A DNA stretch of 5,434 bases from contig CAMDKT010000435.1 in assembly GCA_945900935.1 (NCBI GenBank), positions 1 through 5,434 on the forward strand, read 5' to 3'. The position numbers and the translations under genes were made by a program. The notes below the pieces were generated by a model, which made no database searches, was not told the DNA's origin, and was given only the letters and a program-made list of their open reading frames with translations. Positions within the stretch are counted from its first letter, which is position 1. Each line of letters opens with the position of its first letter. The DNA is from Candidatus Sulfopaludibacter sp. SbA3. Lineage in GTDB: Bacteria > Acidobacteriota > Terriglobia > Bryobacterales > Bryobacteraceae. Positions 1 to 5,180 of the stretch are shown piece after piece.

Positions 1-2
1 CT

Positions 3-836
3 AAGCGAGATCGCGAGACCGAGATAGGCCTCGAACTGCTCCAGTTATGCCAGACGATAACGGCGGACGGACAAGTCCTTGACGCTGAGATCGTCGGTCT
101 AAATGAATGGCTCGAAACGAATCAGCATGTTGATCTGCCAGCAGTGCCATTTCTTTCAAAGGTCGTTGGCCAGATTGTCGCGGACGGCGTCGTCACTGAT
201 GAAGAGCGTATCGAACTCTGCAAGGCAATCGAACGCATACTCCCGCAAGACCTGCGGCGTTATGCCGTTTTGAAGCGGCGCGAAGTTAACGAAGCAGGGA
301 GACGGGTAGCGGCAGAGGAGAGGGCGCGGGCTCGTCTTGCGGGGACGGCGGCGCGGGAAGCAGCCGAAGCTGAAAGACTTCAAAACGCGCCGGTCACTAG
401 ATTTAACTTCATGGTTGCCGGAGTGCGGTATAAAAACAGGGCGGCGATTGTCGACGGAATTCCATACGCCAACGTGCCAGTATATTTGCGGCGAGACCCC
501 GCCAACAAATTTAGCCGCAATGCAATCGAGGTGAGCCTCCAGACTGGGGAGGTTGTCGGCTTCGTCCCTGAATCGGAAGCTGTCGACCTAGCGCCGTTAC
601 TAGACGATGGGTGTCGTTCTCGGGCATGGATTAAGAAGATCCTCGAGAAGACACGGGCAGGGTATCCAATACCTATCGTTGAAGGCGAAATCTACAATCC
701 CGATTCGAGTGTCCCCGAAGCTGTGACGCAAGCGCAGATGCCCGAAAGCAAGAAATCGGATTCCCTTGGATGCCTCCCTGGATGCCTTGTGGTTGTGGCG
801 GGCTTCGTGCTGTGTGTGTCCATGATGACTTGCTAG
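3..836 (+). CDS. TerB-like / HIRAN domain protein with hydrophobic tail (5' end outside window)
   Basis: The frame is open from the first full codon at nt 3, so this is the 3' part of a longer gene. The GTG at 144 lies inside a continuous domain and is unlikely to be the start. 277 codons are visible. Residues about 8-80 hold two TerB-like helical stretches, each with an A-D-G-x-V-x-D-x-E type acidic motif (ADGQVLDAE and ADGVVTDEE, 39 residues apart). TerB-type domains are metal-binding helical modules of stress-response proteins. An Ala/Arg/Glu-rich, probably coiled-coil linker follows (nt 261-389). A HIRAN domain spans nt 399-695, with F-x-V-A-G-V-R-Y near its start, then L-R-R-D-P, N-A-I-E-V and G-x-V-V-G-F-V-P. 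HIRAN domains bind DNA ends or stalled forks. The last 20 or so residues are hydrophobic with four Cys and could be a tail anchor. The stop lies 5 nt before the next gene, suggesting an operon. Domain calls are from motif reading; the full-length function is unknown. Confidence 0.8.
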   Translation, partial: KRDRETEIGLELLQLCQTITADGQVLDAEIVGLNEWLETNQHVDLPAVPFLSKVVGQIVADGVVTDEERIELCKAIERILPQDLRRYAVLKRREVNEAGRRVAAEERARARLAGTAAREAAEAERLQNAPVTRFNFMVAGVRYKNRAAIVDGIPYANVPVYLRRDPANKFSRNAIEVSLQTGEVVGFVPESEAVDLAPLLDDGCRSRAWIKKILEKTRAGYPIPIVEGEIYNPDSSVPEAVTQAQMPESKKSDSLGCLPGCLVVVAGFVLCVSMMTC

Positions 837-841
837 TCGCT

Positions 842-1744
842 ATGACGGAGAGCGGTAGCGGTAGACGATTTATCCGGCGGTGGAAAACTTCGGAGTACGC
901 AACCGACAGACGCGGCTTTGAGGCTTCTTTTCTTGAGACCGTTTCGAGGCTGGTTCCAGAGTTGGTTTCATCTTTGAGGCTGGATGTATTGCCGGTGTTC
1001 GAGGCGCTGGAGGCGTTAGCCGATCAGGCGGCTGACCCAATCGTTGCCGACGGTTTGAGACGAGAATTCGAAGTGGCCGGTGAGCCCTCTCCGGTGATCG
1101 GCGTACTCCATGGGTCGAATGTTCGATTTTCGGAGCGGCCGTTTCGCCTAACAATTAGACGGTCGGCGTTGCGCGTTGCGGATGAATCAGATCGTGTCTA
1201 CCCTGATTTCCTACCGTTGCGAATTGCCGTGGAACGATGGGCCGAGAAGTTCAACATGGTCGGAAGTGGGTTTTTTCTCAATTCTGCGATAGCGACGCTC
1301 AGACAGTGGAGCGAATTCCCCCAGTTTATCGATATCGATAATGAATGCCTTGTGCTGCGAGGGCGTGGAGGTTTTTCCCCGGTCTCAGGAGAGGAGTCGC
1401 GCTTCTCCTTCGAAAATTCCGGTTGGGACCCGGCTTACGAACGGTTTTCTTCGTTCGAGGCTCGATTGAGGAAGCAGTTCGATTCCGAACTCTCGGCGTA
1501 CCGGGGACGCCTCGAAGAGTTGGCCGAGGAAAGGGGACATCTCCGCATTCCCGACTTTCATCGGACCGAACATATTGAATGGCTCGCCCTGTTTCAATGT
1601 GGCGGGCAATCACTCGCAAAAATCAAAGAAACCTGGGCTCAGGACACCACAACGATTTCAAAGGGCATCAAAAATGCGGCAGAGCTGGTAGGTATCACGC
1701 TTCGTACAAACGGGCGTGGGCGGCCACGAAAATTGAATTCTTAA
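842..1744 (+). CDS. Hypothetical protein, putative C-terminal HTH with AT-hook-like tail
   Basis: A 300-residue protein whose family I do not recognise. The ATG at 842 is chosen because it follows the upstream stop by 5 nt and gives a plausible N-terminus (MTESGSGRR). An earlier in-frame ATG at 770 would overlap the upstream gene by 67 nt and add a Cys/Gly-rich stretch that looks like out-of-frame translation. No strong Shine-Dalgarno is visible, so translational coupling to the preceding gene is likely. The N-terminal two thirds are mixed alpha/beta with no motif I can name. Residues about 200-240 look like a charged helix. Residues about 244-285 (IEWLALFQ...QSLAKI...TTISKGIKNAAELVGI) read like a helix-turn-helix, and the last residues contain R-G-R-P followed by RK, the core of an AT-hook. 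DNA binding is therefore inferred. Sampled G+C is about 52%, lower than the primase gene downstream. It could be a regulator or partner of the HIRAN protein. Confidence 0.7.
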   Translation: MTESGSGRRFIRRWKTSEYATDRRGFEASFLETVSRLVPELVSSLRLDVLPVFEALEALADQAADPIVADGLRREFEVAGEPSPVIGVLHGSNVRFSERPFRLTIRRSALRVADESDRVYPDFLPLRIAVERWAEKFNMVGSGFFLNSAIATLRQWSEFPQFIDIDNECLVLRGRGGFSPVSGEESRFSFENSGWDPAYERFSSFEARLRKQFDSELSAYRGRLEELAEERGHLRIPDFHRTEHIEWLALFQCGGQSLAKIKETWAQDTTTISKGIKNAAELVGITLRTNGRGRPRKLNS

Positions 1745-1829
1745 CGTCCTATCAATTCTCAATTTTATTTATTGTTAAGGCTTTCTATTCTGAAATTGTC
1801 CCGCAAACGCGGACAAAGGAAAACTCAGA
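1745..1829 (+). promoter_or_regulatory. AT-rich intergenic region, probable promoter of the replication module
   Basis: The first 51 bases after the stop at 1744 are only about 27% G+C by hand count, in sharp contrast to the genes around. This is where transcription of the regulator and primase would be expected to begin. TATTCT at 1786-1791 could be a -10 element with a poor -35 (TTTATT near 1764-1769). TTGTTA at 1772-1777 is another -35-like hexamer without a good partner. No element is convincing on its own. The region also holds a dyad at 1796-1816 and the ribosome binding site AAAGGA at 1815-1820. I see no intrinsic terminator for the upstream gene. Confidence 0.4.
1796..1816. promoter_or_regulatory. 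Inverted repeat TTGTCC-N9-GGACAA, candidate operator
   Basis: Perfect 6-bp arms TTGTCC (1796-1801) and GGACAA (1811-1816) flank nine bases. The inner GC (1803-1804) and GC (1809-1810) extend the pairing to 8 bp if one C is bulged, leaving an AAAC loop. The dyad sits 13 bp before the ATG of the AlpA-like gene and overlaps its Shine-Dalgarno, so a bound protein or RNA hairpin could block expression. The arms match 7 of 8 positions of the GGGGACAA/TTGTCCCC iteron downstream of the primase (GCGGACAA here). A further GCGGACAA half-site lies at 1849-1856 inside the coding region. The operator role is inference. Confidence 0.45.
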
Positions 1830-2027
1830 ATGGAAGCACTTAACAACGGCGGACAAGCGGCCCGCCTTCTCAATGAACATGACGTGGCGGACATCTTCCG
1901 CCTCTCCGTGGCGACGATGCGCCATTGGCGATTGATACAAAAGGGGCCGAAGTGGCTCAAACTCGGGAGCGCCGTGCGCTACCGGCCCGAAGACGTACAA
2001 GCGTACCTCGATGGGAGGGCCGCCTAA
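1830..2027 (+). CDS. AlpA/excisionase-family helix-turn-helix regulator
   Basis: A 65-residue protein with the winged-HTH pattern of the AlpA / excisionase / MerR-like (HTH_17) group. Residues 14-62 show L-N-E-H-D-V-A-D-I-F, then S-x-A-T-M-R-H-W-R, K-G-P-K-W-L-K-L-G, V-R-Y and P-E-D-V-Q-A-Y-L, the standard order of recognition helix, wing and final helix. Length is typical. The ATG has a good AAAGGA (1815-1820) nine bases upstream. Such proteins act as small DNA-binding regulators or recombination directionality factors; in Gram-negative phage satellites AlpA controls the island's own operon. The gene lies 93 bp before the primase in the same frame, separated by one TAA (2025-2027), and is probably co-transcribed with it. 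Whether it regulates excision, transcription or both cannot be told, because no integrase is in the window. Confidence 0.85.
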   Translation: MEALNNGGQAARLLNEHDVADIFRLSVATMRHWRLIQKGPKWLKLGSAVRYRPEDVQAYLDGRAA

Positions 2028-2029
2028 TC

Positions 2030-2131
2030 ATGCCCACAAAGGAAAGCCCCCGGTTCGCACCCGAGGGCCCCAAACTACTCACACACCAGCATCATAGCCA
2101 ATTGGCGGCGGCGGTGGCTTATGCCGGATAA
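2030..2131 (+). CDS. Possible 33-residue bridging ORF between regulator and primase
   Basis: The ATG at 2030 lies two bases after the regulator's stop codon (TAATCATG), and the ORF ends with TAA at 2129-2131, overlapping the primase ATG (2121) by 11 nt. A GGGAGG at 2013-2018 sits 11 nt upstream as a possible ribosome binding site. The peptide (MPTKESPRF... to ...AVAYAG) matches nothing I know. The primase start has no clear Shine-Dalgarno, so translation of this ORF could deliver ribosomes to it. A chance ORF is also quite possible, and the peptide itself may have no function. Confidence 0.3.
   Translation: MPTKESPRFAPEGPKLLTHQHHSQLAAAVAYAG
2046..2068 (+). promoter_or_regulatory. GC-rich hairpin between regulator and primase
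   Basis: GCCCCCGG (2046-2053) can pair with CCGAGGGC (2061-2068) across a 7-nt loop, giving 7 of 8 pairs with one C-A mismatch. No U-run follows, so it is not a classical intrinsic terminator. In the mRNA it would lie inside the possible bridging ORF, about 50 nt before the primase start, where it could affect primase translation or transcript stability. The regulatory role is inference. Confidence 0.25.
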
Positions 2132-4760
2132 CACGTCTTTTACTCCGGCCGAGATTGAACGGTACTACGCGGCGCGGGTTCCGGGTCTGAAGAAAGCCGG
2201 ATCCGAGTGGCGCGGCGGGTGTCCGATCCACCAAGGCAACGACGATAACTTCGCAGTGGAGCCGGACTCCGGCCGGTGGTACTGCCATTCTCAATGCGGG
2301 CGCGGAGGCGCCATTTTGGAGTTGGAGAAGGAACTCTCCTCCGCCTCGTTCCCAGAGGCGAAGGCCGAAGTCTACCGCATCGTGGGGCGGGCGCTTGAAT
2401 TGATGAAGCAACACCGTGGCGGGAAGACCGGCCTGGGAAGCGGCGACGGCTGGCGGAAGGTGGCGGAGTATATCTATCAAGACGAAGCCGGGATCCCTCT
2501 CCACAAAACAGTTCGCAAGGAACGGGGGGCCGGTGACAACCGAGAAAAGGAGTTTCCCCAAAGTCGATGGGAGGGCGGCGGCTGGCTGCCGAAGGTGGGA
2601 GATACCCGGCGCGTGCCGTATCGGCTGCCGAAACTTGCGGCGGCGGGCACCATCTACATCGTGGAAGGTGAAAAGGACGTGGCGACGCTCGAAGTCTGGG
2701 GGCTGGTGGCAACCTGCAACCCCGGCGGGAGTGGCTCAACTCGGCTTTATCAGGAGTGGGCCAACATCTTCGCCGGGAAGCACCTCGTCATCCTTCCCGA
2801 CAATGACCGGCCGGGCCGGAAGCACGCGGCGGGCATTGCCGAAGCCCTCATTGGCGCGGCGGCTTCCATCCGTGTTGTGGAGTTGCCCGGCCTGGCCGAG
2901 AAGGGCGACGTGTCCGACTGGACGGGGAACGGTGGCAGCGTAGGGCAGTTTCTTGAGTTGGTGGAGCACGCGGTGCCGGTGGACCCCGAGGGGCTGGCGG
3001 CGCTTCGAGTTCGCTGGGGTCTCATGGAGGAGAAGAAGGCCGACGAACCCGTTAAGCCAAAGTCTCCATTCCAGGTAACGGAACACGGGGTGTTCTGGCT
3101 GAAGCCGGATGCCGAGGGGGGCGTGGAGCCGTTGAAACTGTCGGCACGGCTGGACGTGGTGGCAGATACGAGGGACGCAGCCGGGGAGAACTGGGGCCGT
3201 CTTCTTCGCTGGTGGGACCGAGACATGAAGCCGCATGAGTGGTCGATGCCACTGGAAATGCTAGCGACTGATTCCGGTGCGGTTCGGGCGCGATTGATGG
3301 ATAGCGGGCTTCCATACCTCGTGACGAATCAACGCCTTCGGGAAAAGTTCGCGGAGTACCTTCAAGGGTACCCAGTGGAGGCGCGACTCCGGTGCGTTCC
3401 GCGGATAGGCTGGCATGGCGGGAGTTATGTGCTGCCGGACTTCATTGCCGGTGCATCCGAATCTGAGAGTCTCGTCTATCAACCGGGCTCGGGTGCGGCT
3501 CACCAGTGGAACACGCGGGGCACGGTGGCGGAGTGGTGGGATGCCATAGGCCGGAAGTGTTCCGGCAACTCTCGTTTGTTGCTGGCGGTCTCTTGTGGCT
3601 TCGCTGGGCCGTTGCTTGTTTTGGCCGGCGCGGAGTCGGGCGGCATCCATATCTTTGGGGGTACCTCCACCGGCAAATCTACTGCACTCTTTGTTGGCGC
3701 GTCGGTTTGTGGCGGCGGGGATTGCGGATTCGTTCAATCTTGGCGCTCCACGTTGAACGGGTTGGAAGCGATAGCGGAGGGACACGATGATGCAACACTG
3801 TTCCTTGATGAGTTGGCGCAGGTGGACGCGCGGGAGGCGGCGGACATTGCTTACATGCTCGGCAACGGGCAGGGCAAGGTCCGTATGTCGAAAGGACTCA
3901 CGGCGAGGGAGCGGCTGACCTGGCAATTGCTATTCGTCTCTGCCGGTGAAATCACATTGGCCGATCATGCGGCGTCTGCCGGGAAGCGGACGCGGGGCGG
4001 GGTGGAGGCTCGCCTCCTTAACGTCGAAGCGGATGCGGGGTCCGGCATGGGACTCTTTGAGGAACTCCATGGGACGGACAGTCCTGACCGATTCTCAGGG
4101 GAATTAAAGGACGCGGCGCGGCGCTTCTATGGCTCCCCATTCCGGGCGTTCCTGACGCGGCTGGTGGAGTCTCGGGCGGAGTCCGAGGAGTACATCCGGC
4201 GTGTCCGGGAAACGGCGAAGCAGGGATGGGTACCGGCTGACGCAGCGGGCGAGGTGACTCGGGCGGCGGACCGCTTCGCCATCATCGGCGCGGCAGGTGA
4301 GCTTGCCTCCAGGTGGGGTATTACGGGATGGGCAGAGAAGGCGGCGTTGGCTGCGGCGTTGCGGTGCTTCCGCGATTGGCTACGGTGGCGGGGCACGGCT
4401 GGCTCTTCGGATAGGTGGGAAGGGGTTCGGCAGGTCCGGGTGTTCATCGAAACGCACGGCGCAAGCCGGTTTCAGGATTGCGCGACGGAAGAGGAACCGG
4501 GCAAGACAATCAATCGAGCGGGATTCGTGCGGAAGGACGGGCCGGAGAGCCAATACCTAATCTTGCCGGGCCCATTCAAGGACGAAGTTTGCAGGGGGTT
4601 CGATCATCGAGCGGTAGCGAAGGAATTGGCGGCGCGGGGCTTCCTTCGATGTGATCCGGGGCGCAACATGGTGAAGCCGAGACTGCCTGGATTAGGAACC
4701 ACTTGGGTCTATTGCATCCGTGAAACCATCATGCAGTTTGACGACACCGGTAGCGATTGA
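2121..4760 (+). CDS. Fused primase-helicase: CHC2-type zinc finger, Toprim, DUF927-type ATPase
   Basis: An 879-residue replication protein of the kind found in phages, satellites and integrative elements. Residues 34-62 form a CHC2-like zinc finger: C34-P-I-H37 and C55-H-S-Q-C59 followed by GRGG, the primase element for template recognition. Residues about 176-270 are a Toprim domain, with V-E-G-E-K-D (181-186) and D-N-D-R-P-G (227-232) supplying the catalytic Glu and metal-binding Asp-x-Asp. Residues about 316-640 are a DUF927-type region with Walker A G-G-T-S-T-G-K-S-T (513-521), Walker B T-L-F-L-D-E (559-564) and a likely arginine finger near R623-R631. This is the presumed ATP-driven helicase. 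Residues about 765-870 look like a winged-helix tail. The ATG at 2121 is the first canonical start after the in-frame TAA at 2025-2027; no good Shine-Dalgarno precedes it. All key motifs are intact, so the protein is probably active. The repeat array directly 3' is its likely target. Confidence 0.9.
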   Translation: MPDNTSFTPAEIERYYAARVPGLKKAGSEWRGGCPIHQGNDDNFAVEPDSGRWYCHSQCGRGGAILELEKELSSASFPEAKAEVYRIVGRALELMKQHRGGKTGLGSGDGWRKVAEYIYQDEAGIPLHKTVRKERGAGDNREKEFPQSRWEGGGWLPKVGDTRRVPYRLPKLAAAGTIYIVEGEKDVATLEVWGLVATCNPGGSGSTRLYQEWANIFAGKHLVILPDNDRPGRKHAAGIAEALIGAAASIRVVELPGLAEKGDVSDWTGNGGSVGQFLELVEHAVPVDPEGLAALRVRWGLMEEKKADEPVKPKSPFQVTEHGVFWLKPDAEGGVEPLKLSARLDVVADTRDAAGENWGRLLRWWDRDMKPHEWSMPLEMLATDSGAVRARLMDSGLPYLVTNQRLREKFAEYLQGYPVEARLRCVPRIGWHGGSYVLPDFIAGASESESLVYQPGSGAAHQWNTRGTVAEWWDAIGRKCSGNSRLLLAVSCGFAGPLLVLAGAESGGIHIFGGTSTGKSTALFVGASVCGGGDCGFVQSWRSTLNGLEAIAEGHDDATLFLDELAQVDAREAADIAYMLGNGQGKVRMSKGLTARERLTWQLLFVSAGEITLADHAASAGKRTRGGVEARLLNVEADAGSGMGLFEELHGTDSPDRFSGELKDAARRFYGSPFRAFLTRLVESRAESEEYIRRVRETAKQGWVPADAAGEVTRAADRFAIIGAAGELASRWGITGWAEKAALAAALRCFRDWLRWRGTAGSSDRWEGVRQVRVFIETHGASRFQDCATEEEPGKTINRAGFVRKDGPESQYLILPGPFKDEVCRGFDHRAVAKELAARGFLRCDPGRNMVKPRLPGLGTTWVYCIRETIMQFDDTGSD

Positions 4761-4767
4761 AATACGG

Positions 4768-4795
4768 CGGGGACAACGGGGACAACGGGGACAAC
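4768..4795 (+). repeat. Three tandem 9-bp iterons (GGGGACAAC), left outer arm
   Basis: Three perfect tandem copies of GGGGACAAC start at 4769, 4778 and 4787, with an exact 9-bp period, beginning 8 bp after the primase stop codon. The block forms an inverted pair with 4966-4992: aligned to the reverse complement of that block it matches at 26 of 28 positions, with one substitution and one missing base. Confidence 0.9.
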
Positions 4796-4814
4796 CCTAT
4801 AAACATTGGGGCGA

Positions 4815-4839
4815 ACGCGTCCCCGGCAACCGTCCCCGG
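4815..4839. repeat. GTCCCC pair with 13-bp period, left inner arm
   Basis: CGTCCCCGG occurs perfectly at 4818-4826 and 4831-4839. The 11 bp ACGCGTCCCCG (4815-4825) are an exact inverted match of CGGGGACGCGT at 4924-4934. The second copy (4832-4838) pairs with 4911-4917. Both pairs share the dyad centre 4874.5. Confidence 0.85.
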
Positions 4840-4858
4840 TATTGCCCGATGGGAGAAG

Positions 4859-4890
4859 CGGGGACAAATTGAAGAGAAAAGTTGTCCCCG
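4859..4890. repeat. Central inverted repeat CGGGGACAA-N14-TTGTCCCCG
   Basis: Perfect 9-bp arms (4859-4867 and 4882-4890) flank a purine-rich, AT-richer 14-nt spacer. The centre at 4874.5 is also the centre of the flanking 13-bp-period pairs. It could extrude as a hairpin or bind a protein dimer. No T-run follows on either strand, so a simple terminator is less likely. Confidence 0.85.
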
Positions 4891-4909
4891 GTCTTTCTGC
4901 GCCGCCCAC

Positions 4910-4934
4910 GCGGGGACAAAAAGCGGGGACGCGT
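4910..4934. repeat. GGGGAC pair with 13-bp period, right inner arm
   Basis: GCGGGGAC occurs at 4910-4917 and 4923-4930, mirroring the left inner arm with the same 13-bp spacing. The distance to the central palindrome sites is 28 bp start to start on both sides (4832 to 4860; 4884 to 4912). Confidence 0.85.
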
Positions 4935-4965
4935 GAAACCCAATAGATACAGGCCTTCCGTGCAT

Positions 4966-4992
4966 GTTGTCCCCGTGTCCCCATTGTCCCCG
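4966..4992 (-). repeat. Three tandem iterons on the minus strand, right outer arm
   Basis: GTCCCC at 4969, 4977 and 4986 gives periods of 8 and 9 bp. Read on the minus strand this is three near-copies of GGGGACAAC, one of them missing an A. It is the inverted partner of 4768-4795 and closes the array 36 bp before the next start codon. Confidence 0.85.
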
Positions 4993-5027
4993 CACTTTTC
5001 AATCAATACCTGAGAGGAGAAAAAACG

Positions 5028-5126
5028 ATGATTCGCAACAACGCGGCATGGGCCCCCCCGGGGCTTTGGGTCCTTCCGGGCGTGTTTTGGTCGAGGAAGA
5101 AATGTCTGCACGCCTCCGCTAGTTAG
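5028..5126 (+). CDS. Small ORF (32 residues) with strong ribosome binding site
   Basis: The ATG at 5028 is preceded by AGGAG (5015-5019) at an ideal 8-nt spacing in GAGAGGAGAAAAAACG, the clearest Shine-Dalgarno in the window. The peptide starts MIRNNAAW, has a short Pro/Gly/Trp/Val stretch (PPGLWVLPGVFW) and ends with SRKKCLHASAS; I recognise no family. A second ATG at 5048 in another frame also stays open for 24 codons (to 5122). So the start signal may belong to a gene truncated or frameshifted at the element's edge rather than to an intact microprotein. The TAG at 5124 is clear. Confidence 0.4.
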   Translation: MIRNNAAWAPPGLWVLPGVFWSRKKCLHASAS

Positions 5127-5180
5127 TTGGGTTAGAATGCTGTTTGCATCAAATCTTGGGTCACAGACGGGCGGAAAATA

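Larger units (their letters stand above)
4761..5027. other. Non-coding region with iteron array, candidate replication origin
   Basis: These 267 bp between the primase stop and the next ATG contain twelve GGGGAC hexamers. Six are on the + strand (starts 4769, 4778, 4787, 4860, 4912, 4925) and six on the - strand, read as GTCCCC (starts 4819, 4832, 4884, 4969, 4977, 4986). About half continue as GGGGACAA. The hexamer is rare in the rest of the window; I noticed three isolated copies (341, 1503, 1533). In SaPI-type satellites the origin lies just 3' of the Rep/primase gene and consists of iteron groups flanking a melting region. The position and structure here fit that plan. Short AT-richer stretches lie at 4796-4807 and 4866-4881. 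Origin function is inference; a protein-binding regulatory locus or a packaging site is an alternative. Confidence 0.6.

Noticed and set aside
144..146. GTG at 144 as the start of the HIRAN protein
   Set aside because: The same frame is open to the window edge and encodes another TerB-like motif upstream, so the gene begins outside the window.
770..841. N-terminal extension of the HTH protein to the ATG at 770
   Set aside because: The added residues are the out-of-frame reading of the upstream gene's tail, and the ATG at 842 sits 5 nt after that gene's stop.
2079..3926. Several long minus-strand open frames opposite the primase gene
   Set aside because: High-G+C antisense shadows: Arg/Pro/Ser-rich, without recognisable domains, opposite a gene whose motifs are all intact.
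4768..4992. CRISPR array
   Set aside because: Repeat units are 6-9 bp, occur in both orientations and lack spacers of regular length.
4709..5002. Minus-strand open frames over the repeat region with a VVPVVPVVP stretch
   Set aside because: The 9-bp iterons equal three codons and keep frames open with a repeated tripeptide. There is no ribosome binding site and no protein-like sequence around it.
5052..5064. GCCCC-CCC-GGGGC hairpin as a terminator
   Set aside because: Only a 5-bp stem from a C/G run, followed by TTTGGG rather than a T-run, and inside the small ORF.
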